Part shown: piece by piece, positions 18,337-26,980 of the stretch
Position numbering within the stretch: the stretch's first letter is position 1
Layout of the letters: each line of letters opens with the position of its first letter
Assembly (NCBI GenBank): GCA_965213765.1
Contig: OZ243926.1
Coordinates: forward strand, 434,001-498,000
Direction: 5' to 3'
Source: JAJDXO01 sp965213765
GTDB lineage: Bacteria; Pseudomonadota; Alphaproteobacteria; Rhodospirillales; UBA2165
DNA: 64,000 nt
Program-made: the position numbers and the translations under genes
The notes under the pieces: generated by a model
Told to the model about the DNA's origin: nothing
Database searches by the model: none
The model's input: only the letters and a program-made list of their open reading frames with translations

Positions 18337-19497
18337 TCAGGTGCCGAAATGAGCTGCCAATCGCTCGAGGGCTTGGTCCAAAATCCTGTCCTGTTTGCAG
18401 AAGCAGAACCGGACGAAATGGTCCACGTCCGCCCCCTGATAGAACGCGCTTACCGGCACCGCGGCGACCTTGGCCTCGGTGGTGATCCGTTTACAGAACG
18501 CCACGTCATCACCATTGAACCCCAACGGCCGAAAGTCAGCGGTGATGAAATAGGTCCCTTGGGCGTCCATGACATCGAAACCGACCCGTTTCAGCCCCTC
18601 GGCCAACCGGTCTCGCTTGCCCTCCATCTCCGCGCCGAGGCCGGTGAAATAGTCCGTGTCCTTGTTGAGACCCTGCGCCACGGCCCGTTGGAGATTGGGC
18701 GGAGTGGTGAAGGTGAGGAATTGGTGTGCCTTGGCGGCGGCTCCGATGAGGTCCGGCGGGCCCGAGACGTAGCCGACCTTCCAGCCGGTGAGGGAGAAGG
18801 TCTTCCCCGCCGATCCAATGCGCAGGCAGCGCTCCCGCATTCCCGGCAAAGTCATCAGCGGCACATGGGGCAGACCATCGAAAATCAGGTGTTCGTAAAC
18901 CTCATCACAAATCGCATAGGCATCGTGTTTTTCCAGCAGGCCGGCGACAAATGCCAGTTCGTCCCGGCTGAACATCTTGGAAGACGGGTTCATGGGCGAA
19001 TTGATCATGATGAGCTTGGTTTTGTCGGAGAATGCGGCCTCCAGGGCGTCTCGCGGCAGTTCCCAATCCGGCGGCTCAATGCGGACAAGCTTGGGAACAC
19101 CGCCGGCCCGCTGCAGGATCGGCAGATAGCTGTCATACAACGGCTCGATGAGCACCGCCTCGTCGCCCGGCTCGATCACGCCGAACAGACAGGCCGCCAG
19201 TGCCTCGGTGGCGCCGGAGGTGACCATGGTCTCGGTTTGCCAGTCGATATCGAGGTCGTAGAACCGCTTGTTGTGGGCGGCCACCGCCTGGCGAAGTTCG
19301 GGAATTCCCATCATCGGCGGGTACTGGTTCGGCCCGTTAACCGACGCTTCCGCCGCCGCACGCAAAATGTCTTCCGGGCCATCCGTATCCGGAAACCCCT
19401 GCCCCAGGTTGATCGCCTCATGCTCGACGGCCAGCGCCGACATGACGGTGAAGATAGTCGTCCCGTAACCGCCGAGGATTGAGTTGGTGGGTTTCAA
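18337..19497 (-). CDS. PLP-dependent aminotransferase, class I/II
   Basis: A 386-residue fold-type I aminotransferase, closest in pattern to the kynurenine/methionine aminotransferase (YbdL-like) group. The PLP lysine is in SAGKTFSLTGWKVGY. Other family markers are the INLGQGFPD N-terminal motif, VTSGATEALAA, the substrate/PLP segment INSPMNPSSKMFSRDEL (N and P conserved) and ICDEVYEHL, with a C-terminal arginine in VRFCFCK. It probably uses a broad set of neutral or sulfur amino acids with a 2-oxo acid acceptor. It is a single gene, divergent from glnB. Confidence 0.9.
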   Translation of the reverse strand: MKPTNSILGGYGTTIFTVMSALAVEHEAINLGQGFPDTDGPEDILRAAAEASVNGPNQYPPMMGIPELRQAVAAHNKRFYDLDIDWQTETMVTSGATEALAACLFGVIEPGDEAVLIEPLYDSYLPILQRAGGVPKLVRIEPPDWELPRDALEAAFSDKTKLIMINSPMNPSSKMFSRDELAFVAGLLEKHDAYAICDEVYEHLIFDGLPHVPLMTLPGMRERCLRIGSAGKTFSLTGWKVGYVSGPPDLIGAAAKAHQFLTFTTPPNLQRAVAQGLNKDTDYFTGLGAEMEGKRDRLAEGLKRVGFDVMDAQGTYFITADFRPLGFNGDDVAFCKRITTEAKVAAVPVSAFYQGADVDHFVRFCFCKQDRILDQALERLAAHFGT

Positions 19498-19710
19498 TTA
19501 TCTTCCCTCCAGTACAGCTTCACCACCTCTAACACACCCGTTCAGGCAGGTCAGGGCCTTGATACGGCGCCAAGGCCTCCGCCACCTTTATGAGCAGTTG
19601 CCTCATAATTAGTCAACTCGCCGGACATCGTCCGAATTTCTCATCCGGCGGAAGCCAATTTATTCATTATTTTTAATATGTTAAGGCGGCACCCTCACTG
19701 GCCGCCCGGT

Positions 19711-19726
19711 TGGCACACGAGGTGCT
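19711..19726 (+). promoter_or_regulatory. Sigma-54 promoter of glnB
   Basis: TGGCAC-N5-GTGCT matches the -24/-12 consensus TGGCAC-N5-TTGCW with one substitution and keeps the critical GG to GC distance. It lies 79 bp before glnB. Nitrogen-regulated sigma-54 control of glnB(A) is established in related alphaproteobacteria. The remaining 200 bp between the aminotransferase start and this site is AT-rich and could hold enhancer sites, but no clear NtrC dyad was seen. Confidence 0.65.
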
Positions 19727-19804
19727 AAGTGAGCATCGCCGCGGGAGGCCCGCCACGGCGTGGGGGCTCGATCGCGCGGAGGACAAACCTGAAGGCATGC
19801 TTGG

Positions 19805-20143
19805 ATGAAAAAGATCGAAGCCATAATCAAACCCTTCAAGCTCGATGAGATTAAGGAGGCGCTCCAGGACGTCGGCTTGCAGGGAATCACCGTGGTCGAG
19901 GCCAAGGGCTTCGGCCGGCAAAAAGGTCATACGGAACTTTATCGAGGGGCGGAATATGTGGTTGATTTCCTGCCCAAGGTGAAAATCGAACTGGTGGTCG
20001 ATGACGGCCAGTTGGAAACCGCTGTCGAAGCCATACAGAAGGCCGCCTACACGGGCCGGATCGGTGACGGCAAGATCTTCATCTCTTCCATCGACGAAGC
20101 CATTCGAATCCGGACCGGCGAGCGCGGTGCGGAAGCCATCTAG
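19805..20143 (+). CDS. glnB: Nitrogen regulatory protein P-II
   Basis: A 112-residue PII protein of usual length. It starts MKKIEAIIKPFKLDEIKEAL and carries the T-loop with the uridylylation site Tyr51 (GAEYVVDF). The two PII signatures are visible (YRGAEYVVDF and TGRIGDGKIFIS). It senses 2-oxoglutarate and ATP/ADP and controls GlnE, NtrB and related targets. glnA follows 70 bp downstream and is probably cotranscribed from the sigma-54 promoter. Confidence 0.97.
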   Translation: MKKIEAIIKPFKLDEIKEALQDVGLQGITVVEAKGFGRQKGHTELYRGAEYVVDFLPKVKIELVVDDGQLETAVEAIQKAAYTGRIGDGKIFISSIDEAIRIRTGERGAEAI

Positions 20144-20213
20144 CTCGCGGTCTCTCCCGGACCCCAGACACAAATATCCAGTACTGGACGACTTAACGAA
20201 AGGAACCAAAAAA

Positions 20214-21635
20214 ATGAGCCTCAACTGTAAAACCCCGGACGACGTGGCGAAGGTCGTCAAAGACCATGATGTCAGACACATCGATCTTCGCTTCACCGAC
20301 CCGCGAGGCAAGTGGCAGCATCTGACCCAGCTTCCGGAAACCATCGACGACGGCGCCTACACCGACGGCATCTTCTTCGACGGCTCCTCCATCGCCGGCT
20401 GGAAGGCGATCAATGAATCCGACATGGCGCTGATCCCCGATCCGAGCACCGCGGTGATGGATCCGTTCGCCGCGCAGCCGACGATGATCATGTTCTGCGA
20501 TATTCATGATCCGCTCACCGGTCAGCCCTATTCGCGCGATCCCCGCTCGATTGCCAAACGCGCCGAGGCGTATCTCGGCAGCACCGGCATCGGCGACACC
20601 GCCTATTTCGGTCCGGAGCCGGAGTTCTTCGTCTTTGACGACGTTCGTTTCGACGTCTCGATGAACAACACCTTCTATGCCATCGACCACGAAGAAGGTC
20701 CCTACACCTCAGGCGCCGAATTCGCCGACGGCAATATCGGCCACCGTCCCCCGGTCAAGGGCGGCTACTTCCCCGTCCCGCCCGTGGACAGCATGTCGGA
20801 CCTGCGTTCCGAAATGGTTACCACCCTGCAGGACATGGGCGTGACCATGGAGAAGCATCACCACGAGGTGGCGCCGTCGCAGAACGAGCTCGGCATCAAG
20901 TTCGATACCTTGGTCCGCTGCGCCGACAACCTGCAGATCTACAAATATGTCGTGCACATGGTCAGCCACGTCTACGGCAAGACCGCGACCTTCATGCCGA
21001 AGCCGGTTATCGACGATAACGGGTCAGGCATGCACACCCACCAATCCGTGTGGAATGACGGCAAGCCGATCTTCGCCGGGTCCGGCTATGCCGATCTCTC
21101 GGAGGCCGCGCTGCACTACATCGGCGGCATCATCAAGCACGCCAAGGCGATCAACGCGTTCTCGAACCCGACCACCAACAGCTATAAGCGGCTGATCCCG
21201 GGTTTCGAGGCGCCGGTGCTGCTGGCCTACTCGGCCCGCAACCGTTCGGCGTCCTGCCGGATTCCGTTCTCCACCAGCCCCAACGGCAAGCGGGTGGAAA
21301 TCCGCTTCCCGGATGCGACGGCCAACGCTTATCTCGCCTTCGCGGCGATGCTCATGGCCGGCCTGGACGGCATCCAGAACAAAGTGGATCCGGGCGACGC
21401 CATGGACAAGGACCTTTACGACCTGCCGCCCGAGGAGCTCGAAGGCGTGCCGACTGTTTGCGGTTCCCTGCGCGAAGCGCTCGAGAGCCTCGACGCCGAC
21501 CGCGACTTCCTCAAATCCGGCGACGTGTTCTCCGACGACCAGATCGACGGTTACATCGGACTCCGGACCGAAGAAGTCCACGCCACGGAGCACACGCCTC
21601 ATCCGGTCGAGTTCGCCATGTACTACTCCGCTTAG
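20214..21635 (+). CDS. glnA: Glutamine synthetase, type I
   Basis: A 473-residue GSI-beta enzyme forming glutamine from glutamate, ammonia and ATP. Visible motifs are the N-terminal VRHIDLRFTDPRGKWQHL, the metal site region GPEPEFFVFDDVRF, the ATP motif KPVIDDNGSGMHTHQSVW, NPTTNSYKRLIPG-type substrate sequence, and the adenylylation motif DLYDLPPEE with Tyr402. The correct start is the ATG at 20214 preceded by GAAAGGA. It is followed by a strong terminator. Confidence 0.97.
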   Translation: MSLNCKTPDDVAKVVKDHDVRHIDLRFTDPRGKWQHLTQLPETIDDGAYTDGIFFDGSSIAGWKAINESDMALIPDPSTAVMDPFAAQPTMIMFCDIHDPLTGQPYSRDPRSIAKRAEAYLGSTGIGDTAYFGPEPEFFVFDDVRFDVSMNNTFYAIDHEEGPYTSGAEFADGNIGHRPPVKGGYFPVPPVDSMSDLRSEMVTTLQDMGVTMEKHHHEVAPSQNELGIKFDTLVRCADNLQIYKYVVHMVSHVYGKTATFMPKPVIDDNGSGMHTHQSVWNDGKPIFAGSGYADLSEAALHYIGGIIKHAKAINAFSNPTTNSYKRLIPGFEAPVLLAYSARNRSASCRIPFSTSPNGKRVEIRFPDATANAYLAFAAMLMAGLDGIQNKVDPGDAMDKDLYDLPPEELEGVPTVCGSLREALESLDADRDFLKSGDVFSDDQIDGYIGLRTEEVHATEHTPHPVEFAMYYSA

Positions 21636-21657
21636 GACGAACCTATCGTCAGCCGCG

Positions 21658-21685
21658 AAGGGCCGCCCGAAGGGGCGGCCCTTTT
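21658..21685 (+). terminator. Rho-independent terminator after glnA
   Basis: AAGGGCCGCCC and GGGCGGCCCTT form an 11-bp stem with a short loop followed by a T-run, 22 bp after the glnA stop. Confidence 0.9.
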
Positions 21686-21754
21686 GCATGGGCGGGTGGC
21701 ACCGGCGGCGTCTCTCCGGCCTTTCGATTCCGCGCCCAGCCGGTATCATCCCCC

Positions 21755-22231
21755 ATGCTCTACTTCGCCTACGGGTCGAACATGGACCCGCATCAAATGC
21801 GCCGGCGCTGTCCGTCCTCCCGGTTCGTCACCATTGCCCGGCTTGCCGATCACCGGCTGGCATTCACCCGCCGGTCGCCCCGGCGGCGCTGCGGGGTAGC
21901 CGGCGTGGTCGCGGAGGACGGCGCCGAGGTCTGGGGCGTGGTCTATCACCTGAGGAAGACCCGGGACATCCAGCGGCTGGATGCCACGGAGGGTTACCGA
22001 CCCCACGTCATCCGGGGCAACCGCTATACCCGCGATACCCGGCTGGTCGACGCAGGGGGGGACGACTCCCGCCCCATGGCCGCCGAAATCTACCTGGCCG
22101 CCCCTACCCGGATGGTGCTGCCTCCGAGCCTCACCTACGTCGCCCATATGCTGCGCGGCGCTCAGCACTGGGGATTGCCCCATGACTACGTGACTCAACT
22201 GAATCACATCCCGACCACGGGACGGCTGTGA
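21755..22231 (+). CDS. Gamma-glutamylcyclotransferase-like (AIG2) protein
   Basis: A 158-residue GGCT-fold protein. It begins MLYFAYGSNMDPHQM, the YGSN nucleotide-independent substrate-binding loop of the family, and has a catalytic-type acidic position in LDATEGYRPHVIRGNRY. Members release 5-oxoproline from gamma-glutamyl peptides or amines; the substrate is uncertain. The ATG at 21755 is chosen because upstream codons are not conserved. The stop overlaps the ATG of the first MFS gene, so the two are coupled. Confidence 0.85.
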   Translation: MLYFAYGSNMDPHQMRRRCPSSRFVTIARLADHRLAFTRRSPRRRCGVAGVVAEDGAEVWGVVYHLRKTRDIQRLDATEGYRPHVIRGNRYTRDTRLVDAGGDDSRPMAAEIYLAAPTRMVLPPSLTYVAHMLRGAQHWGLPHDYVTQLNHIPTTGRL

Positions 22232-23484
22232 TGTCGGATGCGCCAGGCGAACAACCGGAGCGACAACCGGGGGGACGCGATCTCGTCTTCATCATGCTCG
22301 CCATCTGCGGCGCCGCCGTGTTGGGACCCATGGCGTTCGAATTGGTGCTGCCGGCGATGCCGACCATCGTCGAGGAATTGCGCGCCGGCGAGGGCGACGT
22401 CGAGCTGTCGATCGGATTGATGTCGCTGGCGCTGGCAATCGGCCAGTTCTTCGTCGGCCCTTCTTCCGACAGGTTCGGACGCCGGCGGCTGCTGACGGCC
22501 AGCCTATTAGTCTACATCATTTCCACCGCGGCAATCACATTCGTCCCCAATTTCGATTGGTTCCTGTGGGTGCGGTTTATCCAGGGCCTGGCCACCGCGG
22601 CCTTCGTCTTGATGTCCCGGACGATCATCCGGGACATGTTCACCGCCGAGCAGGCCGCCCGGCTGCTGAGTTTTGTCTATCTGGCGCTCAGCATGTCCTC
22701 GGTTCTCTCACCCTTCGTCGGCAGTCAGCTATTGGAACTGTACGGCTGGCGGGCGAACTTCTATCTGTTGTCGGCACTCGCCCTAATCGTTTTGATTCTG
22801 GTCAACCGGAAACTGCCGGAAACCGCACCAGCCGGCGGCGGTGACTACCGGGGGATCGGAAAGCTTCTCGGCGACTATGTGCAGATCCTCCGAAATCCGG
22901 TATTCCGGGCCAACATAGCCATCAACTGCATGCTTTCCATGGGCCTGATCTCATTCGTCTCCGCGTCGGCACCGGTCTACATCACCTTCCTTGATGAGAG
23001 CCCGGAAGCTTACGGCGTGGCGGTTGGAATCGTGTTTTTGGGCTCGGTCGCCGGGAGCCTGGTTTCCAGCCGGATCGTTGTCGGCGTCGGCATTCACAGA
23101 GTGCTTCTGGCCGCGACGATCGTGGCGGCGGCCTCCGGCACCACCCTCCTCGGTCTCTCCGTGGCCGGTGTGGTCTCGGCCGTGTGGATCACCATCCCCA
23201 TGTTCTTCTTCCTATTCGCGTTTGCACTGGGATCGCCGCAAACCATCGCCGCCGCCCTCACGCCCTTCACGCACACGGCGGGCACCGCTTCCTCCGTCTA
23301 TGGAGTCATCCAGGGATTGGCGATCGCCGGTGCGTCATTTCTGTTGTCGGTGTTCGCCGATGGCACACAATGGCCAATGGTCGTCATGGTCGCGGTGGTC
23401 GGCATCGCCTCACTGGTGCTCTGTCTTGCATTTATCCGCCCGCATGTGGGCCGGGCTCCCGAAACGGCCGCGGAATACGGATAG
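22231..23484 (+). CDS. Bcr/CflA-family MFS exporter 1
   Basis: A 417-residue DHA1-type drug:H+ antiporter with about 12 transmembrane segments. The loop 2-3 motif is FVGPSSDRFGRRRLLTAS. The MSRTIIRDMFTAEQAARLLS segment after TM4 is typical of Bcr/CflA. A central cytoplasmic loop near residue 200 precedes the second six helices. Exported substrates are unknown. It starts at the ATG overlapping the upstream GGCT stop and is the first of three successive related exporters. Confidence 0.9.
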   Translation: MSDAPGEQPERQPGGRDLVFIMLAICGAAVLGPMAFELVLPAMPTIVEELRAGEGDVELSIGLMSLALAIGQFFVGPSSDRFGRRRLLTASLLVYIISTAAITFVPNFDWFLWVRFIQGLATAAFVLMSRTIIRDMFTAEQAARLLSFVYLALSMSSVLSPFVGSQLLELYGWRANFYLLSALALIVLILVNRKLPETAPAGGGDYRGIGKLLGDYVQILRNPVFRANIAINCMLSMGLISFVSASAPVYITFLDESPEAYGVAVGIVFLGSVAGSLVSSRIVVGVGIHRVLLAATIVAAASGTTLLGLSVAGVVSAVWITIPMFFFLFAFALGSPQTIAAALTPFTHTAGTASSVYGVIQGLAIAGASFLLSVFADGTQWPMVVMVAVVGIASLVLCLAFIRPHVGRAPETAAEYG

Positions 23485-23487
23485 AAC

Positions 23488-24696
23488 ATGGCGTCCCCGG
23501 CCCGCAGCGTTCTCTTCATGACAGCCCTTCTCGGCATTCTCAGCATGCTGGGCCCGGTCGGCGTGGACATGTTCGTGGCGTTTATTCCGAAGATCGCCGA
23601 CGGCCTGCAAAGCGATCCGAACACGGTGGCCCAATCGGTACCGGCGTTCATGTTGGGGAGCGCCGTGGGCCTGCTGTTTCATGGCGCGCTGTCCGACCGT
23701 TTTGGCCGCAAACCGATCATCATCGGCATCTTGGGCCTTTTCGTCATCTCCGCGTTCGCGGCCGCCAGTGCCAACTCGGTGGAAGTCCTGATCCTTTGGC
23801 GATTCATTCAAGGGATCGCGACTTCGGGCGGGCGGGTGCTGGCCACTTCGGTCGCCCGCGATCTCTATGAGCGGGAGCAGCTGGCACGCACCATGTCCGG
23901 CATCATGGGCGTGAGTGCCATCGGTGCCATCATTTTTCCGACCGTCGGCGGACAGCTCGCCCAGTTCGCACCCTGGCCGGTTTCCTTCATGGTCATGGCC
24001 GGGTTTGGCCTGATGGTCATTTTGATCTTTGTCCTCGGGTTCCGCGAGACCATCGCCACACGAGACGCCCACGCCCTCAATCCCGCCTCACTATGGACCA
24101 ACACGGTCCAAATCTGCCGCAACCGAATATTTATTTTCCAGACCGCGATTACCAGCCTCTCTCTCGCCGGGTTCGTCGCCTATCTCTCCACATCGCCGAC
24201 GATCCTGATCGGATCGTTCGGGGTCAGCGAGGGTAACTTCGGCCTGCTCTTTTCGGTAATCAGCGCTTCCTTTGCAACCGCCACGTTCATTTGCGGCCGC
24301 GTGGTGACCCGGATGGGGCTTTCCCCCCTGATTGGTCTCGGCGCGGTTGTCAACCTTATTGGCGGCGCCATGATGGTAGGATTTTCCCTCAATGAGGTGG
24401 ACACGGTTCCCGCCGTGGTTGGTTCAATGGCGGTTTATGTTGTGGGTATGGCGCTGATCCTTCCGCAGGCGCAAGCGGCAGGCCTGCAGCCGTTTCCGGC
24501 GACGGCAGGCCTTGCCTCATCGATTATGGGATTTGCGAATGCCGTGTTCGCGTCCGCCGTCAGTATCACCCTGAACACATTTCCGAATACGGACGCCGTC
24601 CCGGTCGGCGTCACGCTCGCCGCAACGGGCACATTGTGCTGCGTGGTATTCTTTCTGGGTATTGTCCCCCACTTGCGCAAACAGTCCCGGACGTGA
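23488..24696 (+). CDS. Bcr/CflA-family MFS exporter 2
   Basis: A 402-residue paralogue of the flanking genes. The motif LFHGALSDRFGRKPIIIG follows TM2, and SVARDLYEREQLARTMSG follows TM4. Twelve hydrophobic segments are apparent. It begins 3 bp after exporter 1 stops, so the genes form one transcription unit. The motif details differ enough from exporters 1 and 3 to exclude a recent duplication. Confidence 0.9.
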   Translation: MASPARSVLFMTALLGILSMLGPVGVDMFVAFIPKIADGLQSDPNTVAQSVPAFMLGSAVGLLFHGALSDRFGRKPIIIGILGLFVISAFAAASANSVEVLILWRFIQGIATSGGRVLATSVARDLYEREQLARTMSGIMGVSAIGAIIFPTVGGQLAQFAPWPVSFMVMAGFGLMVILIFVLGFRETIATRDAHALNPASLWTNTVQICRNRIFIFQTAITSLSLAGFVAYLSTSPTILIGSFGVSEGNFGLLFSVISASFATATFICGRVVTRMGLSPLIGLGAVVNLIGGAMMVGFSLNEVDTVPAVVGSMAVYVVGMALILPQAQAAGLQPFPATAGLASSIMGFANAVFASAVSITLNTFPNTDAVPVGVTLAATGTLCCVVFFLGIVPHLRKQSRT

Positions 24697-25883
24697 CCGG
24701 CATCAAATACTTCCTTTTCGTGCTGCTGATCGGCGGTGTCAGCGCGCTCAACCCGTTGGCCATCGACGCGTTCATTCCCGCCATGCCGGAGATCGCCAAG
24801 GACCTCGCTGTCGATCCCGGCACGGTTGGCATTACCTTGGGCCTCTACACGCTCGGTACCGCCATCGGCCAGGTCATCTTCGGCCCGCTGGCCGACCGCT
24901 TCGGCCGGCGGCCCATGCTGGTGATCGGCCTCGTCATCTATATCGCGGCATCCATTGCGTCCGCCTTCGCAACGACGATCACGGTGCTCGCGCTGCTGCG
25001 AACCCTGCACGGCGTCGCCGCCGCATCGGGCCGGGTGATCGCCACGGCAATTGTCCGTGACCTCTTCGAGCGGGAACAGGCCGGCAAGCTCATGGGTTAC
25101 ATGTTCGCCGTCGTCAGCGCGATGCCGATCTTTGGGCCAATAATCGGCAGCGAACTTATCAACCTCTTCGGCTGGGAGGCTATTTTCATCTACATGGCCG
25201 TTGTGTCCGGCGCCATTTTTCTGGCGGTGTGGTTTGGCCTCAAGGAAACCCTGCCAACCCCCGATTACGACGCCATCCGTCCGGCCAAGATGGCGATCAA
25301 TTTTGGCGAAATCCTCTCCAACCGGACGTTTCTTGCCTACATGCTGTGTCACAGTCTGGCGGCCAGCGCGCTCTATTCGTTCCTCGCCACCTCCGCCGAT
25401 GTCATCATCAACACCTACGGTGAGAGCACGCGCTACTTTGCCATCGGTTTCGCCGCGATCATGACTTCAGGCATGTTGGGCTCATTGGCGGGCGGCCGCA
25501 TGGTAACGCGGTTCGGCATCGACCGGCTGATCCTGACCGGAACCATCGTGACGTGCTCCTCGGGGCTCGTGCTCCTGGCCGCAGCTCTGCTGGACAGCGC
25601 CACGCCGATTGTCATCATCGTGCTGTATGCGATTTATAAATTCGCGGACTCGGCGGTAAATCCGCAGTCGGCCGCCGGCGCCATGACCCCATTCCGGGAT
25701 ATGGCCGGCGCGGCATCGTCGCTGCTCGGGTTTATCCGGCAGGGCGTGGGCGCCCTTACGGCGGTGATTATCGGCGCATTGGCGGACGGCACCTCGGTGC
25801 CGCTGGCGGCCGGCATCGCCTTCGCCGGAACCTCGGCATTGCTCATACGGGTGACGTTGATCCGGAATCTGACCAAGCGATGA
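24693..25883 (+). CDS. Bcr/CflA-family MFS exporter 3
   Basis: A 396-residue DHA1 transporter. The motif IFGPLADRFGRRPMLVIG and the AIVRDLFEREQAGKLMGY segment mark it as Bcr/CflA. The GTG at 24693 overlaps the preceding stop (GTGA) and gives a natural N-terminus (VTGIKYFLFVLLIGG); an in-frame upstream start at 24636 would extend into exporter 2. It is the last gene of the four-gene run. Confidence 0.88.
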   Translation: MTGIKYFLFVLLIGGVSALNPLAIDAFIPAMPEIAKDLAVDPGTVGITLGLYTLGTAIGQVIFGPLADRFGRRPMLVIGLVIYIAASIASAFATTITVLALLRTLHGVAAASGRVIATAIVRDLFEREQAGKLMGYMFAVVSAMPIFGPIIGSELINLFGWEAIFIYMAVVSGAIFLAVWFGLKETLPTPDYDAIRPAKMAINFGEILSNRTFLAYMLCHSLAASALYSFLATSADVIINTYGESTRYFAIGFAAIMTSGMLGSLAGGRMVTRFGIDRLILTGTIVTCSSGLVLLAAALLDSATPIVIIVLYAIYKFADSAVNPQSAAGAMTPFRDMAGAASSLLGFIRQGVGALTAVIIGALADGTSVPLAAGIAFAGTSALLIRVTLIRNLTKR

Positions 25884-25941
25884 CGGGCATCATATGGGCG
25901 GCGCCAAACAGGGCGAGGCTTTTGCCGGGTGCGGCGGCGGA

Positions 25942-26898
25942 TCAATCCACCCATTGGGCGGGCCTGATGCCGACATGCTCCTTTCGCGCCACCCAGGTGT
26001 GGCCGTAGAAACCCGGATCGCTTGGATCGATCATACGGGGCTGCCAATCCTCGCTGATTTGGTCCTGATCGGTCAGCGCCTCGGCGACGCCGCCGGCCGG
26101 GTTCCACACATACCAGGACAGGCTCGAGCCGATATTGTGACGCAGCGGGCCGACGTTGGTTTTCCACCCCTCGGCTTCGACCGCCAGCCCCGCCATCATC
26201 ACCGCATCGAAGTCTCGAAGTTCGTAAGACACGTGTTGAAAGCCGGAATAGCCGTCCCGGCTCCGTTGGAGAAACAAGTTGTGGTGGTCGGTCCGGCCGT
26301 CGGCGCGGAGGAAGGCGCTGCCGTCCGTGGCCTCATCGGTCAGCCGGAATCCCAGCCTGTCGAGATAGAAGCTCCGGTACTGCTTCGGATCGTCGGGGAG
26401 CCAATAGACCAAGTGACTGAATGCCAAGGGTTGGGGCGGCTCGCGCCGCGACCCGACGGCCGGCTCGTTAAACCGGCTGAAATGTCCGATGTTGTTGGGG
26501 TTGGGCGTGGGGGTCTCGATGGGTTTTCGCCGCGAGACCGCGAGACCGATGGCGAAGCCGAAATCGTCCCGCGTATGGGCCACCCCGTCCGCGTCCACCG
26601 ACACGTCCCTATCCCCGGACAGCGCCGCGGCCAATTGATCAAGCGACGACTGAGTATCCACCCCCCACACGGCTTCACGAACCGTGGAGTGCCCCCAAGG
26701 CGCCCAGTCAATCACGGCGGGCGGTAATGACGGATCGCCCGCCGACCGGATTTCCACAACCGAGCCGTCAGCGAGCTCAAAATCGGCCCCGTCGCTATTC
26801 TCCCGGGTGCAGTCGAGCCCCCAATCCTTGTGAAATTTTATCCCGGCGGCGAGGTCCGCCGAGCCATATACCAATTTTTCCACTCCGACGATGGACAT
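25942..26898 (-). CDS. VOC-superfamily protein (glyoxalase/extradiol dioxygenase fold)
   Basis: A 318-residue protein with two VOC modules (about 1-130 and 140-290). The first starts VGVEKLVYGSADLAAGIKF; the second contains LAFSHLVYWLPDDPKQYRSF and FQHVSYELRDFDAVM. A metal-ligand set of His (SHLVYW, HNLFLQ) and a late Glu (VAEAL) is plausible, as in extradiol dioxygenases, but I cannot confirm a dioxygenase activity. It is transcribed toward the exporter run and is upstream-adjacent to the TRAP permease end, so a role in catabolism of an aromatic or oxo compound is inferred. Confidence 0.75.
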   Translation of the reverse strand: MSIVGVEKLVYGSADLAAGIKFHKDWGLDCTRENSDGADFELADGSVVEIRSAGDPSLPPAVIDWAPWGHSTVREAVWGVDTQSSLDQLAAALSGDRDVSVDADGVAHTRDDFGFAIGLAVSRRKPIETPTPNPNNIGHFSRFNEPAVGSRREPPQPLAFSHLVYWLPDDPKQYRSFYLDRLGFRLTDEATDGSAFLRADGRTDHHNLFLQRSRDGYSGFQHVSYELRDFDAVMMAGLAVEAEGWKTNVGPLRHNIGSSLSWYVWNPAGGVAEALTDQDQISEDWQPRMIDPSDPGFYGHTWVARKEHVGIRPAQWVD

Positions 26899-26980
26899 CT
26901 TATCCTCTTTGAGGTTTTACGTTTCACCATACGATCATGGACGTCCGGGCAACGTCAACGCGGGACCATCCGCATGACGA

